NCBI RefSeq assembly: GCF_013096535.2
Contig: NZ_CP051265.2
Location: forward strand, 1,364,001-1,428,000
Source: Wolbachia endosymbiont of Diaphorina citri
GTDB taxonomy: Bacteria > Pseudomonadota > Alphaproteobacteria > Rickettsiales > Anaplasmataceae
DNA: 64,000 nucleotides
Direction: 5' to 3'
In this document: piece after piece, positions 47,248-57,374 of the stretch
How the letters are laid out: each line of letters starts with the position of its first letter
Numbering within the stretch: the stretch's first letter is position 1
Notes under the pieces: generated by a model
What the model was told of the DNA's origin: nothing
Database searches by the model: none
The model's input: the letters and a program-made list of their open reading frames with translations, nothing else
Made by a program: the position numbers and the translations under genes

Positions 47248-48585
47248 ATGGATACAGTAAAGTTTGTTTTATTACTGCCAACAATACTACTCATACTAGT
47301 TGCTGGTGTTTACCTATCGGTTAAACTAAAATGGTTGCAGATATTTAGACTACCGTATGCCCTTTCACTTATTGGAGCTAAAAGAGGAGAAAATAAATTT
47401 TCTTCTATAGCTGCTCTGTTTACAATCTTAGGGGGAAATTTAGGAGTAGGAAATATTTCAGGAACTGCTGTTGCTCTAAAAATCGGAGGACCGGGATCCA
47501 TTTTATGGATGGCAATTATTATTGTTGTTACTTCTGTGATAAAATATGTTACTTGTTACCTAAGTATAAAAACCAGAAAAGAAAAAAATGGACGGTTTAT
47601 AGGTGGACCTGTAGCCTACATGACTGATGCATTTAATTCTAGAAAAGCTACAGTTGTGTTTCTAGTTATTATGATGATGGTTTCAATAACAGTTGGTAAC
47701 CTTGTTCAGGTAAATTCTCTATCAATACCACTCAGCATGGTAGATATACCTGTAGTCATTGGCGGCATTGTAATGGCCATAATATTTTTTGTTGTTGCAG
47801 CTCTTAGCTTAAAAAAAATTAAAATTTTTATATCGGCTATGATACCGATAATGACGGTAAGTTACCTTACACTTTGTGGTATCATATTATTTAAGTTTAG
47901 CGAAAATATTCTTCCTTCTCTAAAACTAATAACAAGCAGTTTTTTTACAACTAGTAGCTTTACATCTGGTTTATCTTTAGGTTTTATTTTAGAAATGTTG
48001 ACTATTATTCAAGTAGGAACTTTGCGAGGTATTTTTGCAACAGATATAGGGCTTGGTCTCGAAGGGATTGTGCACTCTTCAATTGTTCCTAAGAAAAACA
48101 ACAATAAATTTATCATTGAACAGAGCCTCATTACAATAATATCTCCTTTTATAGTTGCACTTATAGTGTTCATTACAACAATGGTACTGCTTGTCACGGA
48201 TTCTTGGATTACTGATTTAGAGAGCACTAACATGTGCATTTTTGCTTTTAGAAAAGCTATGAATTGGCCCTATACTGACTATTTAATTATGGCCATAATG
48301 TTTTGTTTTGCCTTTACTACTATCTTTACTTGGTTTTTTTGTTCAAAACAAACAATACGCTATGTATCTATGGATAATAAATACACTAAAATCTGGACTG
48401 TAGTTTTTACCTTAATCACTCCATTTGGTGCAATCGGTGGAGTTAAGTTACTCTGGGATATCGCTGATATTTCAATTGCTGCTTTGCTGCTCATAAACAT
48501 ACTTGCTATACTCAAGCTCACTTCTCAAGATCCAGAAGTATTTACTATGAGTAGCAAATACTTGAAGTTGCAAAAACAGAGCTAA
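47248..48585 (+). CDS. AGCS-family sodium:alanine/glycine symporter
   Basis: 445 residues from ATG 47248; an in-frame GTG at 47170 would add 26 residues without support from the family. It is polytopic, with the family signature GGNLGVGNISGTAVALKIGG followed by PGSILWM. The later segments RFIGGPVAYM and GIFATDIGLGLEGIVHSS fit the transport core. It imports alanine or glycine with sodium, fitting Wolbachia's reliance on host amino acids. The sodium gradient could be maintained in part by antiporters such as the NhaC-type protein at 31877. Confidence 0.9.
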   Translation: MDTVKFVLLLPTILLILVAGVYLSVKLKWLQIFRLPYALSLIGAKRGENKFSSIAALFTILGGNLGVGNISGTAVALKIGGPGSILWMAIIIVVTSVIKYVTCYLSIKTRKEKNGRFIGGPVAYMTDAFNSRKATVVFLVIMMMVSITVGNLVQVNSLSIPLSMVDIPVVIGGIVMAIIFFVVAALSLKKIKIFISAMIPIMTVSYLTLCGIILFKFSENILPSLKLITSSFFTTSSFTSGLSLGFILEMLTIIQVGTLRGIFATDIGLGLEGIVHSSIVPKKNNNKFIIEQSLITIISPFIVALIVFITTMVLLVTDSWITDLESTNMCIFAFRKAMNWPYTDYLIMAIMFCFAFTTIFTWFFCSKQTIRYVSMDNKYTKIWTVVFTLITPFGAIGGVKLLWDIADISIAALLLINILAILKLTSQDPEVFTMSSKYLKLQKQS

Positions 48586-48596
48586 AGCAATATTTT

Positions 48597-48627
48597 AAGT
48601 TGTCATCCCAGTCTGGAATGACAACTT
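48597..48627. repeat. Intergenic hairpin of the GTCATCCCAG repeat family
   Basis: The inverted arms AAGTTGTCATCCCAG and CTGGAATGACAACTT have one mismatch and a 1-base centre, right after the AGCS gene. The GTCATCCCAG core is the same half-site found in ccmF, mutS and at 12241. It may double as the transcription terminator. Confidence 0.7.
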
Positions 48628-48764
48628 AAATTGCTTGATGTGAACATAAAATAGCTCATGTCATCACGTTAGCAATACAACTTCTTTAATAAAAACTAAA
48701 TCAATTCCCGTAATAATTGTACTAGCTAAGGCTAAAAGGCAGAGGGTTATTAGTGAGGGAAAAT

Positions 48765-50987
48765 ATGAATACTCAAAGCACACAACAATATCATGAATTC
48801 ATTCGAGGATTTTTTACTTTATTCGATGAAATAAAAAAGGAAGACGACCCAATTTATAATTCCAGAGTTGGTTTTAATGCAGTAAAGTTTCTAATAAAGC
48901 ACCCCATCTGGAATTTGGAGATAGATGAAGACAAAAATAAAGCTTATGAAGTTATTCTTCCAGAGCAGAACAAGATAAAGAAAGCCGAACAAAAGCTTGA
49001 AAGTGAAGTTAAAGCAAGGTTAAAAGAGTATGTTGATGATATCGCAGGAGTTTCAATATATGGCGATCACGCAAGTATTACACTGGGAGATGACAAAAAA
49101 GAGTTTAAAATCAGCGAGTTTTTAAATAGTGACTTTTGTCAGAAGAAAGGAATTTCGGGATTTTCAACGCTGCATAGTGATGGAAAGAGCGGAATGCACG
49201 GTTTTGTTGCCGAAGAAGGAGAGAAAAGAATAAGGCATTATGTTGTAATCGATGGTTCATATGAAATGACTTTGAATTGGTATGACAAAAATGGAAAAAA
49301 ATGTACTATCAAAATCAAGATTGATAAAGATGGTGTAGATCTCACTGAACGTAATGGTGTTACTGAGGAACAATTAAAAGCAAACACAGATGTAAAAATA
49401 GGTGGCTTATTCCTATATCAAATACAATTCAAGGAGAAAGGACAAGAACAAGAGAAACAACAATCATCTGAAACTTTCATAGAAAGTGATATTAGTAAAG
49501 GTATTGGCGTTCAAGCTACTCAAGATCAAGAAGTTGAGTTTAAGCATGCAACGACTAGCACTACAAATTCTAATAACGCATCTGCTAAAAAGATTCCACC
49601 GTCACTGCCACCTAGAACTAGTTCATTACCTAATAATCAGCAAAAAGGTGAGTATCAGCCAATACGGATTAATAGTAGAAATAACTACAATTCTCCATAT
49701 TCTGATCATTCAAACAGTACTGCTTTCACCAAATCTGTAAGCCAAAATCAAAACGATAGGCAGTCTACATTTACTACGTTTGGATATACTGCATCTGGAA
49801 GCCGAAAATCAGATGAAAGTGAGCAAATATCTAATAATCGTCAAAAAGGTGCAATTTTTGATCCTACAACTACTGAAAGCGCTGCACCAGTACAAGACGT
49901 TGCATTCAAAAAAGTTAAAGATGCATTTAAGTATGAAAACGCTAAAGAATCACGCAATACTGGAAATAAGCAACCACTAAATGATGTAGCTTCGATTCTT
50001 GCATGGAAAGCAAAAAATGAGTTATTACGTAGTGAAAGTGAGTATGATGAAGAATTTTCTGACTTCGAAGATGGTTGGAGCGATAACGAAGATGAGTATA
50101 TAACGCTTTCAAAACCTCAATCAGATTATAAACAAGAAAAAGATTATCTTAGCACTAAGGAAAACGAAGAAAGAGGAAACGATGAACAAAAAGAAACCGA
50201 ACAAGAAAATGAATCTCTAGAATACAGCTCAACAGACATAAAAACAAACGATTCGGGCTATTCATCTCCAACTCACTCTAATCATGAAAAATCTCGAGTA
50301 AATTCTGGACAGTTAAAAGCGAGCCTAATGAATGTTGAACAAAGAGATGATACCCTACTTACGGAATTTACCAGTAAGTTGGATAAAGAAACTCAGAAAT
50401 TCCTGCTAAAACCAGTAAATCAAAAGAAAATGAGTGAGCAAACAAAAGAACATTTATTAGCAGCTGGATTGCTAAAAGACAATGCAGCGGAGAAAGAAAT
50501 AAACGACTCAGGTTACTCATCTCCAACTTACACTAGCCACGATAATTTTCAGGTCAATTCTGAGCAATTAGAGAAGAGATTAGAAACCATTGAACCAAAA
50601 GATACATTGGAAAAATTGAATAAAGGATTGAGAGACCAGGCTACTAAAGATTTATTCTCAGAAAGTATGTTGAAAGAAATAAAAGAAGGTAAAAAATATG
50701 ACCCTGTACGTAAGTTATTAGAAAGAAAAGTGGCAGAACAAGAAGCAGAACAAGAAAATGATAATACTAATCTGACTATAGACAAAAATAGCGAACTATG
50801 TAAATTGCTAGAAAAAGATGCAGCACAACTGAAAGCTGGAATAGAAGAGGAAAGAAAAGATACTTTAACAGAACGCAATGATAGTCCTGATCGCAATAGA
50901 ATTGCATTAGCAAATAGAAATAGAATCTGGGCTAAACTTATTGCTGAAGAAAAACAAAAAAAGGACAGTGGTATTAGTATAGGTTAA
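48765..50987 (+). CDS. Large effector-like protein with paired DSGYSS motifs, 740 aa
   Basis: GAGGG 6 bases before ATG 48765 fixes the start (a GTG at 48753 is weaker). Residues about 1-230 form a globular domain, including the segment DGSYEMTLNWYDKNGKKCT at about 163-181, which matches a segment of the 645-residue protein at 51900. A low-complexity linker follows with an SH3-ligand-like PPSLPPR (about 278-284). Then come two approximate repeats containing NDSGYSSPT at about 495-503 and 580-588, an acidic patch (EEFSDFEDGWSDNEDEY), and a C-terminus ending DSGISIG. DSGYSS fits the DSG-phi-x-S consensus of beta-TrCP degrons. The function is unknown; a secreted protein is inferred from the eukaryote-like motifs. 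Its last 14 bp overlap the convergent maf. Confidence 0.75.
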   Translation: MNTQSTQQYHEFIRGFFTLFDEIKKEDDPIYNSRVGFNAVKFLIKHPIWNLEIDEDKNKAYEVILPEQNKIKKAEQKLESEVKARLKEYVDDIAGVSIYGDHASITLGDDKKEFKISEFLNSDFCQKKGISGFSTLHSDGKSGMHGFVAEEGEKRIRHYVVIDGSYEMTLNWYDKNGKKCTIKIKIDKDGVDLTERNGVTEEQLKANTDVKIGGLFLYQIQFKEKGQEQEKQQSSETFIESDISKGIGVQATQDQEVEFKHATTSTTNSNNASAKKIPPSLPPRTSSLPNNQQKGEYQPIRINSRNNYNSPYSDHSNSTAFTKSVSQNQNDRQSTFTTFGYTASGSRKSDESEQISNNRQKGAIFDPTTTESAAPVQDVAFKKVKDAFKYENAKESRNTGNKQPLNDVASILAWKAKNELLRSESEYDEEFSDFEDGWSDNEDEYITLSKPQSDYKQEKDYLSTKENEERGNDEQKETEQENESLEYSSTDIKTNDSGYSSPTHSNHEKSRVNSGQLKASLMNVEQRDDTLLTEFTSKLDKETQKFLLKPVNQKKMSEQTKEHLLAAGLLKDNAAEKEINDSGYSSPTYTSHDNFQVNSEQLEKRLETIEPKDTLEKLNKGLRDQATKDLFSESMLKEIKEGKKYDPVRKLLERKVAEQEAEQENDNTNLTIDKNSELCKLLEKDAAQLKAGIEEERKDTLTERNDSPDRNRIALANRNRIWAKLIAEEKQKKDSGISIG

Positions 50988-51564
50988 AGTAATTACTTAG
51001 CAAGCAATGGGTTTCATGTAATGGTAACCCTATTACAGAAGAGTATGAGCCACGTAAAAATAATACAAACATTCCTGCAAGACCTTGTATGTTGCACCCC
51101 CCTGCCCTGTTTTTCCACTCTTCTGATGCTAAATAATATTTAATTTCTTGTTCACTGAGACGCTTAAATTTCACTATTGTAACTACAGTCCTAATATGCT
51201 GTTTAGATTGATCAGGAGTTAATAAACACACACTGGTGTATACTCTATGCCTTCTTCCTGATAACAAGCGAACGCATTTTTCTGCTTGCTCAACGTTTTC
51301 AGCTTTGAGCAGTATCCTTCTACCACAAGCAACAACTGTATCAACACCAAGCACAAAGTAATTTGGATTTGCACTTTGTATTTTCTCGGCTTTACTTTTT
51401 GCCATACGGATTGAGTAATCTTTTGGCAGCTCTTTCTTCAAAGGTGATTCATCTGTATCTGCTGGCAAAACCAAACCTGGCTTAATATTTATTTGTTTTA
51501 GTAAGGCTACTCGCCTTTCTGATGATGAAGCAAGAATAAGATTATCTAGAGATTGTTCTATCAC
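50974..51564 (-). CDS. maf: Maf-family nucleotide pyrophosphatase
   Basis: 196 residues. The N-terminal signature [19 protein letters not shown] is typical (S-x-S-x-R-R). Catalytic-site features follow ([49 protein letters not shown]). Maf proteins hydrolyse non-canonical nucleoside triphosphates and have been linked to septum inhibition. Its start overlaps the infA stop by 4 bp (ATGA), so the two are translationally coupled. Its end overlaps the convergent 740-residue gene. Confidence 0.92.
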   Translation of the reverse strand: MIEQSLDNLILASSSERRVALLKQINIKPGLVLPADTDESPLKKELPKDYSIRMAKSKAEKIQSANPNYFVLGVDTVVACGRRILLKAENVEQAEKCVRLLSGRRHRVYTSVCLLTPDQSKQHIRTVVTIVKFKRLSEQEIKYYLASEEWKNRAGGCNIQGLAGMFVLFLRGSYSSVIGLPLHETHCLLSNYFNLY

Positions 51565-51797
51565 TTGAGCCTTTTTATTATCCTACCCTTTCTTGCATTC
51601 CTATCATAAATACTCATCTCAACTAACACTCTATCGCCTATAATGATACGTATTTTACTTCTTCTCACTCTTCCTGATACATGACAGATAATCTCATGTT
51701 CATTGTCCAGCTTCACTCTAAATTCTGCTGCAGGTAGTAAAGCAGTTACTGCCCCTTCCACTTCAAAAATTGTTTTTGATTTGTCTTCTTTTATCAT
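51561..51797 (-). CDS. infA: Translation initiation factor IF-1
   Basis: 78 residues, a single OB-fold domain, with the family pattern [20 protein letters not shown] and [22 protein letters not shown]-1 occupies the ribosomal A site during initiation. It overlaps maf by 4 bp, forming an infA-maf operon on the minus strand. Its own promoter should lie in the 100 bp before the 645-residue gene's end. Family identity is clear despite the short length. Confidence 0.96.
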   Translation of the reverse strand: MIKEDKSKTIFEVEGAVTALLPAAEFRVKLDNEHEIICHVSGRVRRSKIRIIIGDRVLVEMSIYDRNARKGRIIKRLK

Positions 51798-51899
51798 TGT
51801 CGTATTATAATTTAATAATCTTTTTCAGTCTACTATAGATTTTAAATTATTATCAATACAGGAGATTTTTATACTCTACGTGAGTATTCCTCTTGCAAC

Positions 51900-53837
51900 T
51901 TATCTCCATATAATACAAGAGGAAAGCAAGTTACTTACGTTTCTACTCTCTGCCACCTTCTCAACAGAACTTATAGAACTTATGTTAGAAGATAAATCAT
52001 CATCACAATTTTCCTCATCGCTATCAAGTCCACTATCAAGGCTTGGAGATTTGTGCAATGTTGTCTTTTCTTTCAGTGGAACATCAGACTCATTATCAGG
52101 TTCACTAAAAACTTCTCCCATTAGACTATAATATTGTTTTGCATAACCACTTATGGTCTTGCTAATTTTTTGTTTATCAGTAACTTGATCTTGTTGATCC
52201 TCTAAGTATTTAACTTGATTATTTAAGTTTTCTATTTCTTCTTTCATTTCTTCAATTGTCTGAATTTGATCTGCAATGATGTCGCTGTAGTTCTCTTGCA
52301 ATTCATCAATACTATCTTCGTCTTCAATGAGTTCAAGTATATCTTCTGGAAATTCCTCGTACTCGATTTCTGGATCTTCGATGTCGAACTTTACTTCTTC
52401 TTCAAGTTCATCTTTTAAATTGCTATCATGCCTCTCTAACTTTACAATTGTTTCTGCTTCTATTTCTTGCTTCAATTCAGTAGCTCCTTTTTTCAAGCTT
52501 GACATTTCTTGCTTTAATTCGACATTTTCTTTAGACGATATTTGATTATCTGGAATCAATTCATCCATTCGTTGTGAGTTAGTTTCCTCTTGAGTTCGGA
52601 TTTGTTGTGAAGCAATTTCTGGTTGAGTTTTAGTGTGCTGTAAATTGGCTTCCAATGCATTGCTATTAATAGAAGGAGAAGAAGGAAGGCTATTATCAGC
52701 ATCAACTTTATGATCTAACTTCCCCTCTGGTTCCTTACCTTGATAAGCCACCATAGATTCATTGTAAAGATTAATAGGAGTAGCCCTATTCTCTTCTAGT
52801 GATTCCATTACAGCATCATATAAAGAGAGACCTTGAATATATAATTCATCGTTTTGCTTTATTAATTCTAGAATCTCCTTCGATGAAACAAAATCTTCAC
52901 CATTAAATTTTAGTATTTCAGTTATGCCATCGCTACTCACATTCATAATCATGGTACACATTCCTGATCCATCTTTTGCAGCCCAAGTGCTTGTCATTTC
53001 ATAATATGCACCTTCTTTAAATTCATAATATCTTTTCTTATCTTTTTTATGAGCGTGTATTTCATGTTTTTTATTGCAATAGATATTCAGTTCTTTAATA
53101 TCTTTCTCTTGCTGTAAAACGTCACTAATCTTTGTTGGCTCACTATTGTCGTAATGAGTAAGGTTAATATTCAAAACTTTATTATTATTGTCAATTTCTT
53201 CACAGTAAACTTGAAAGTCCTCTTTCCATTTTCCAAAATACCTACTTGCAACTTCTTTTCCTTCCTTTACTAACTCTATGTATTTACCTATATTTTTCTC
53301 AAAGTCCTCATTAACAGGCTTTTCTCTTTCTTTTACTGCTTCATCCACATACATTCGCTTAAAATCATTATCACCTATTAGATTACTAAAACGCCAATTA
53401 CCATAAGCTTTTTGTATATCAGTAAAGTCCATCTTTTCTCTCAAAAGCGCTAATAAGCTTATCTTATCTCTCAAATTTTCTAACTCACAATCGAGAAAAT
53501 CATCGAAACTGCATAACTTTTTATACAGTTCCCTATCTTCTATAATTGAGCGAAGAAATTTCATTATAGTAAGGTTCTTAATGGAAGGCTCATTTTTTTC
53601 TGCATCATTAATATAGCTTTTGAGAAATTGAAATATACCAAGCCCATCACTATCTTGGACAAACTTCTCTCTATCATTAACACAATTGTTGCCCTGTGAT
53701 GAACATAATCTATTATGCAATTTTTGCAAGTCATGTATTGACTTAACTACATATTCTGCAACTGACAATTCTCTCAGCTGATCACTTGTTTTTTCCGCTT
53801 TTACTGCTTTGTCTCCCTTAGTCAAACCTGCAATCAT
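51900..53837 (-). CDS. Large effector-like protein with a DSGLDS motif and coiled coil, 645 aa
   Basis: Residues about 1-340 are mostly helical and globular, and include KEGAYYEMTSTWAAKDGSGM (about 275-294), matching the shared segment of the 740-residue protein at 48765. Residues about 430-560 are a charged coiled coil (ELKQEMSSLKKGATELKQEI; IEEMKEEIENLNNQVKYLED). Near the C-terminus SPSLDSGLDSDEEN contains DSGLDS at 601-606, identical in these six residues to the degron of human I-kappa-B-alpha, followed by an acidic stretch. No signal peptide or membrane helix is seen. It is an inferred paralogue of the 740-residue protein, and the function is unknown. AGGAGG precedes the ATG. Confidence 0.75.
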   Translation of the reverse strand: MIAGLTKGDKAVKAEKTSDQLRELSVAEYVVKSIHDLQKLHNRLCSSQGNNCVNDREKFVQDSDGLGIFQFLKSYINDAEKNEPSIKNLTIMKFLRSIIEDRELYKKLCSFDDFLDCELENLRDKISLLALLREKMDFTDIQKAYGNWRFSNLIGDNDFKRMYVDEAVKEREKPVNEDFEKNIGKYIELVKEGKEVASRYFGKWKEDFQVYCEEIDNNNKVLNINLTHYDNSEPTKISDVLQQEKDIKELNIYCNKKHEIHAHKKDKKRYYEFKEGAYYEMTSTWAAKDGSGMCTMIMNVSSDGITEILKFNGEDFVSSKEILELIKQNDELYIQGLSLYDAVMESLEENRATPINLYNESMVAYQGKEPEGKLDHKVDADNSLPSSPSINSNALEANLQHTKTQPEIASQQIRTQEETNSQRMDELIPDNQISSKENVELKQEMSSLKKGATELKQEIEAETIVKLERHDSNLKDELEEEVKFDIEDPEIEYEEFPEDILELIEDEDSIDELQENYSDIIADQIQTIEEMKEEIENLNNQVKYLEDQQDQVTDKQKISKTISGYAKQYYSLMGEVFSEPDNESDVPLKEKTTLHKSPSLDSGLDSDEENCDDDLSSNISSISSVEKVAESRNVSNLLSSCIIWR

Positions 53838-53995
53838 AATACGCCTCCTTTAACTATGTTTATATTATAACAATCAACATGTATTTAAGAAAAATCACAC
53901 TGCTCACTGTACGTTTACGCTGCTACTTTGCATAATAGATTGCTTGAAGTCACACAAGTATCGTTTTTTATTAGATAAAAGTTAACAAGACGTTT

Positions 53996-55276
53996 TCATA
54001 GATTTTTAAGCTTAATAACATCCTCTCTATTGGGACTAGTTGAAATTAGATGAATTGGTACACCTATTAATTCTTCTATTTTTCTCACATATTTCATCAA
54101 ATTTGCAGGTAATTCCTTAACTGACCTTTTGCCTTGAGTTTTCTCTTTCCAACCAGGAAATTCTTCATATATTGGCTCTAATTCTTTTTGTATTGAATGT
54201 GATGCGGGTAAATAATCATACATTTTTCCGCCATACTTATAACCAGTGCCTATTTTAATAGTATCAAAAGAATCAAGAATATCTAATTTTGTTAATACAA
54301 TGCTTGAAACTCCAGAGAGTTGTACGGCCTGGCGCACTAAAACTGCGTCAAACCATCCGCAGCGCCTTCTTCTATTGCTTACTGTTCCAAGTTCCTTACC
54401 TATAGAAAATAAGCTGTCTCCAATCTCGTTATTTTGTTCAGTAGGAAATGGACCATTACCCACTCTTGTTGTATACGCTTTTGCTACACCAATAATGTGA
54501 GCATTGTAGGATAATCCTGAGCCTGTTATCGCTTGCGATGCTACGGTATTACTTGAAGTAACAAAAGGGTAAGTTCCGTGGTCGATATCTAAAAATGCGC
54601 CTTGAGCGCCTTCAAATATTATTTTCTTACCTTCTTTCATAAAATCATTTAGTATCTTCCACACAGGTTTTTTATATAAAAGAATTTTTTCTGAAATCTC
54701 TTCAATTTCCTTTAATATTTCTTCTTTTTTAACTACCTGGTAGTTAAGTCCTTTTCTGATAGCATTATGGTAACTCAGGAGAGCGTCCACTCTTTGATTG
54801 AGCTCATCTGTGTTTTCTAAGTCACAAAGGCGTATAGCTCTCCTTCCAACTTTATCTTCATAACATGGTCCTATCCCTTTGTTTGTTGTGCCAATTTTGC
54901 AATTTCCGTTTAAATCTTCAAATAGCTTTTCCTTGTCTTTATGTATACTGAGTATTAATGGGCAACTTTCAGATATCATCAAATTGTTATGATTTACGTC
55001 TACCCCTTTAACTTTCAATGACTCTATTTCTGAGATTAAAGCGTGTGAATCGAGAGCAACGCCATTTCCTATGATAGATATTCTGCCTGGTCTCAAAACA
55101 GCAGAGGGCAGTAAATTTAATTTATACACCTTATCACCTACTACTATAGTATGCCCTGCATTATTTCCCCCCTGAAACCTCACAACTACATCTGCATTCT
55201 CAGAAAGATAATCTACTATTTTACCCTTACCTTCATCACCCCATTGCAGACCAACAATTACAATATTATTCATCAC
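53996..55276 (-). CDS. purA: Adenylosuccinate synthetase
   Basis: 426 residues, the normal length. It has the glycine-rich GTP-binding start GLQWGDEGKGKIVDYL, the active-site GNNAGHT, TGSGLSYNAHIIG, and the substrate loop TRVGNGPFPTE. Later elements are RRRRCGWFDAV and TKLDILD. It converts IMP to adenylosuccinate in AMP synthesis. It is a single-gene unit with no operon partners visible. No oddities are seen. Confidence 0.98.
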   Translation of the reverse strand: MMNNIVIVGLQWGDEGKGKIVDYLSENADVVVRFQGGNNAGHTIVVGDKVYKLNLLPSAVLRPGRISIIGNGVALDSHALISEIESLKVKGVDVNHNNLMISESCPLILSIHKDKEKLFEDLNGNCKIGTTNKGIGPCYEDKVGRRAIRLCDLENTDELNQRVDALLSYHNAIRKGLNYQVVKKEEILKEIEEISEKILLYKKPVWKILNDFMKEGKKIIFEGAQGAFLDIDHGTYPFVTSSNTVASQAITGSGLSYNAHIIGVAKAYTTRVGNGPFPTEQNNEIGDSLFSIGKELGTVSNRRRRCGWFDAVLVRQAVQLSGVSSIVLTKLDILDSFDTIKIGTGYKYGGKMYDYLPASHSIQKELEPIYEEFPGWKEKTQGKRSVKELPANLMKYVRKIEELIGVPIHLISTSPNREDVIKLKNL

Positions 55277-55452
55277 TATTTTCTAGATTAATACGTAAAT
55301 ATTAATGCAGCATGCTACAAATGAAAAGAGAAATCTACGCCTTTCCTATATCCCTAAAATAAAGAAATAGACTATCGACTTTTTTATATATTATAAAATT
55401 ATTCATCATTATATGGTACAACTTACAGCATATTTATAGTAAGGTGTTAATT

Positions 55453-57051
55453 ATGAAAGAGGCAAAGAAGAGTCCGGTAGTTAGATTAAAGGCCACAGCT
55501 AAAGAATTCAATTTTAGTAAATTAAGAGCAGATCAAGATAATAAATTAGCGAATTCCGGTGAAACAATGTTCTTAGATTTTCAAAGAATGAATTTTATTA
55601 TTAATGAAAAAGAAATAGATAAAAATTTTATTATTGCATTTAAGGAAGGAGCTAAAGATTATAAAAATGAGATTTTTAACCGTGATAATTTTGATAACCT
55701 CTCTGAAGAAGGTAAAGCTTTTATGGAACCAGTACTTAGGGAGCTTGATCAAGATAGACTATCTGAAGTTTGGGAAAATCATTGTAATAGCCCTACAGTT
55801 GCTGATGAGAAAAAAATTGATGAATATAGAAAGGAATTTGAGAGATTTTATAACGCAGGGAGAAGCTCTTATCATCTATTCTCCAAAAAAGATTACCGTG
55901 CATTAGCAAAGGAAATTTTTAAGGAAATGTTTAGATACGCTGAAGCAAAGGTTCCAAGTGATGCTATTTTAGAAGAGTTAGTCACCAATTGTAATCAAGC
56001 AGGGTATGGGGCTGGTATATTTAATGAATCTCATGCCGCACTCAGTAGTTGTAATTTAACTCCACACAGTCCTAAAAAAGCGCTAAACATTTACTGCACC
56101 GACCACAACTGCATAAAAGTGACGTCTGATATGGCAATGCCTATAACCACGGTTGACAATCCGGAAGAGAAAATATGTGACCTATCCAGCTCATTAGAAT
56201 TCATACTCGAATCTCAAAATGACAAAGATGATATAATATATAAAGAAGGTAAATTATCACTCACTATTCCTGAAGAGTTAAAAAATTATAAAGATAATGG
56301 CAAGAGCTTGTTTGACATTATTAAAGAATATTTTCAGAAATTCTGTACAAAATTAGGATTTAAACCTGAGATAAAAATACAAATAGAGCATAGCTTAGGT
56401 ACTCAAATCAAAGTAAACAACTATTTAGATGGTACAATATCTACTACAGGATCGGATGCAAATGAAAAATTTACCAATCTTTTAAAGAAAAATCTCAGAG
56501 AGAGGTTATTGGGATCAGGAGTTGCTCTAGGAGGTGAAGATGTTGATGATATTATTGAAGTCAGAGTATCTGCAGTTATGGATCTACTGCGTGATTATAC
56601 TAAATTGGAAGATAATAAAGAAAACAGAGAGTTATTAATAAGTGAAGTAGCAGATAATTTAGGGCTTTTCTTTCAAGGTAAAATAGCATCAGAAATATTG
56701 AGAGAGTTTGATAATGAAATATTAATGCATACAGAAGGCATAGAGAATAACATAGGTCAATATATAATAGAATTAAGATCTTTACCTTTTTTGATAAAAG
56801 GTCAGGTTAATCATAATCAAGTGCAGTTTGTTGTAAATATTTTTACCAATTTAATTATTGAAGGAAAAAGCGAAGTATACAAAGAAAAAAATGCAATTAA
56901 TGCAATTGATGCAATTCATCAGAAGATAGATAAGGCAATTGTTGAGCAAGAAGAAAAAGCAACCAACAAACAAGATATAGAAAATGATAAATGGACAGAC
57001 AAAATAAAAAAACAGAGATTATCTATGGAATCACATGGGCATTTACATTAA
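55453..57051 (+). CDS. Unrecognised protein, 532 aa
   Basis: ATG 55453 is preferred over a GTG at 55444 because AAGGTG precedes it at about 8 bases. It is mainly helical in the first 190 residues (KEAKKSPVVRLKATAKEFNF; RDNFDNLSEEGKAFMEPVLR). A more mixed, charged region to 350 follows, then long helices (VSAVMDLLRDYTKLEDNKEN). No motif, signal peptide or membrane helix is recognised. The composition is like the accessory genes nearby. The function is unknown; no homologue is recalled with confidence. Confidence 0.65.
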   Translation: MKEAKKSPVVRLKATAKEFNFSKLRADQDNKLANSGETMFLDFQRMNFIINEKEIDKNFIIAFKEGAKDYKNEIFNRDNFDNLSEEGKAFMEPVLRELDQDRLSEVWENHCNSPTVADEKKIDEYRKEFERFYNAGRSSYHLFSKKDYRALAKEIFKEMFRYAEAKVPSDAILEELVTNCNQAGYGAGIFNESHAALSSCNLTPHSPKKALNIYCTDHNCIKVTSDMAMPITTVDNPEEKICDLSSSLEFILESQNDKDDIIYKEGKLSLTIPEELKNYKDNGKSLFDIIKEYFQKFCTKLGFKPEIKIQIEHSLGTQIKVNNYLDGTISTTGSDANEKFTNLLKKNLRERLLGSGVALGGEDVDDIIEVRVSAVMDLLRDYTKLEDNKENRELLISEVADNLGLFFQGKIASEILREFDNEILMHTEGIENNIGQYIIELRSLPFLIKGQVNHNQVQFVVNIFTNLIIEGKSEVYKEKNAINAIDAIHQKIDKAIVEQEEKATNKQDIENDKWTDKIKKQRLSMESHGHLH

Positions 57052-57374
57052 AGATACTGTGTACAGAGGCGTAGTATACTAAATCCAAAGCGTTTGTAGA
57101 TTCGATATCTTCAGTAACTTGACGCAGAGAGAATTATATACCTTAATCAATTTTTCTAGCGGTATCCATAAGGTAAATCATTATTTGAGTGTTACACCTA
57201 AGCCCTCTTTATTCTCCTCTGTTATCAAGCTAAAAATACCATTTGGTTTCATTATGTATACGAAACTATTATGCTTGCAAGAAAAAAACTCCTAAAAAAC
57301 TGGAAAAGAGAATAGAAATTTGACATAAGCTATTCCCAAATTTTGGGAATGTTCAAAAAAGCATACGAGTCAAA
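57052..57374. other. Gene-free stretch with a coding-tail remnant and a hairpin
   Basis: No gene is present. On the minus strand a short open tail (MKPNGIFSLITEENKEGLGV then TLK and stop, ending at about 57184) may be the end of a lost gene. At about 57335-57353 the arms ATTCCCAAA / TTTGGGAAT form a compact palindrome, just past the 3' end of the truncated gene at 57375, and could terminate it. Confidence 0.35.

Noticed and set aside
48765..53837. Cytoplasmic-incompatibility factor pair (CidA/CidB type)
   Set aside because: The two genes are convergent-side neighbours on opposite strands, not an operon, and lack the nuclease or SUMO-protease regions of known pairs.
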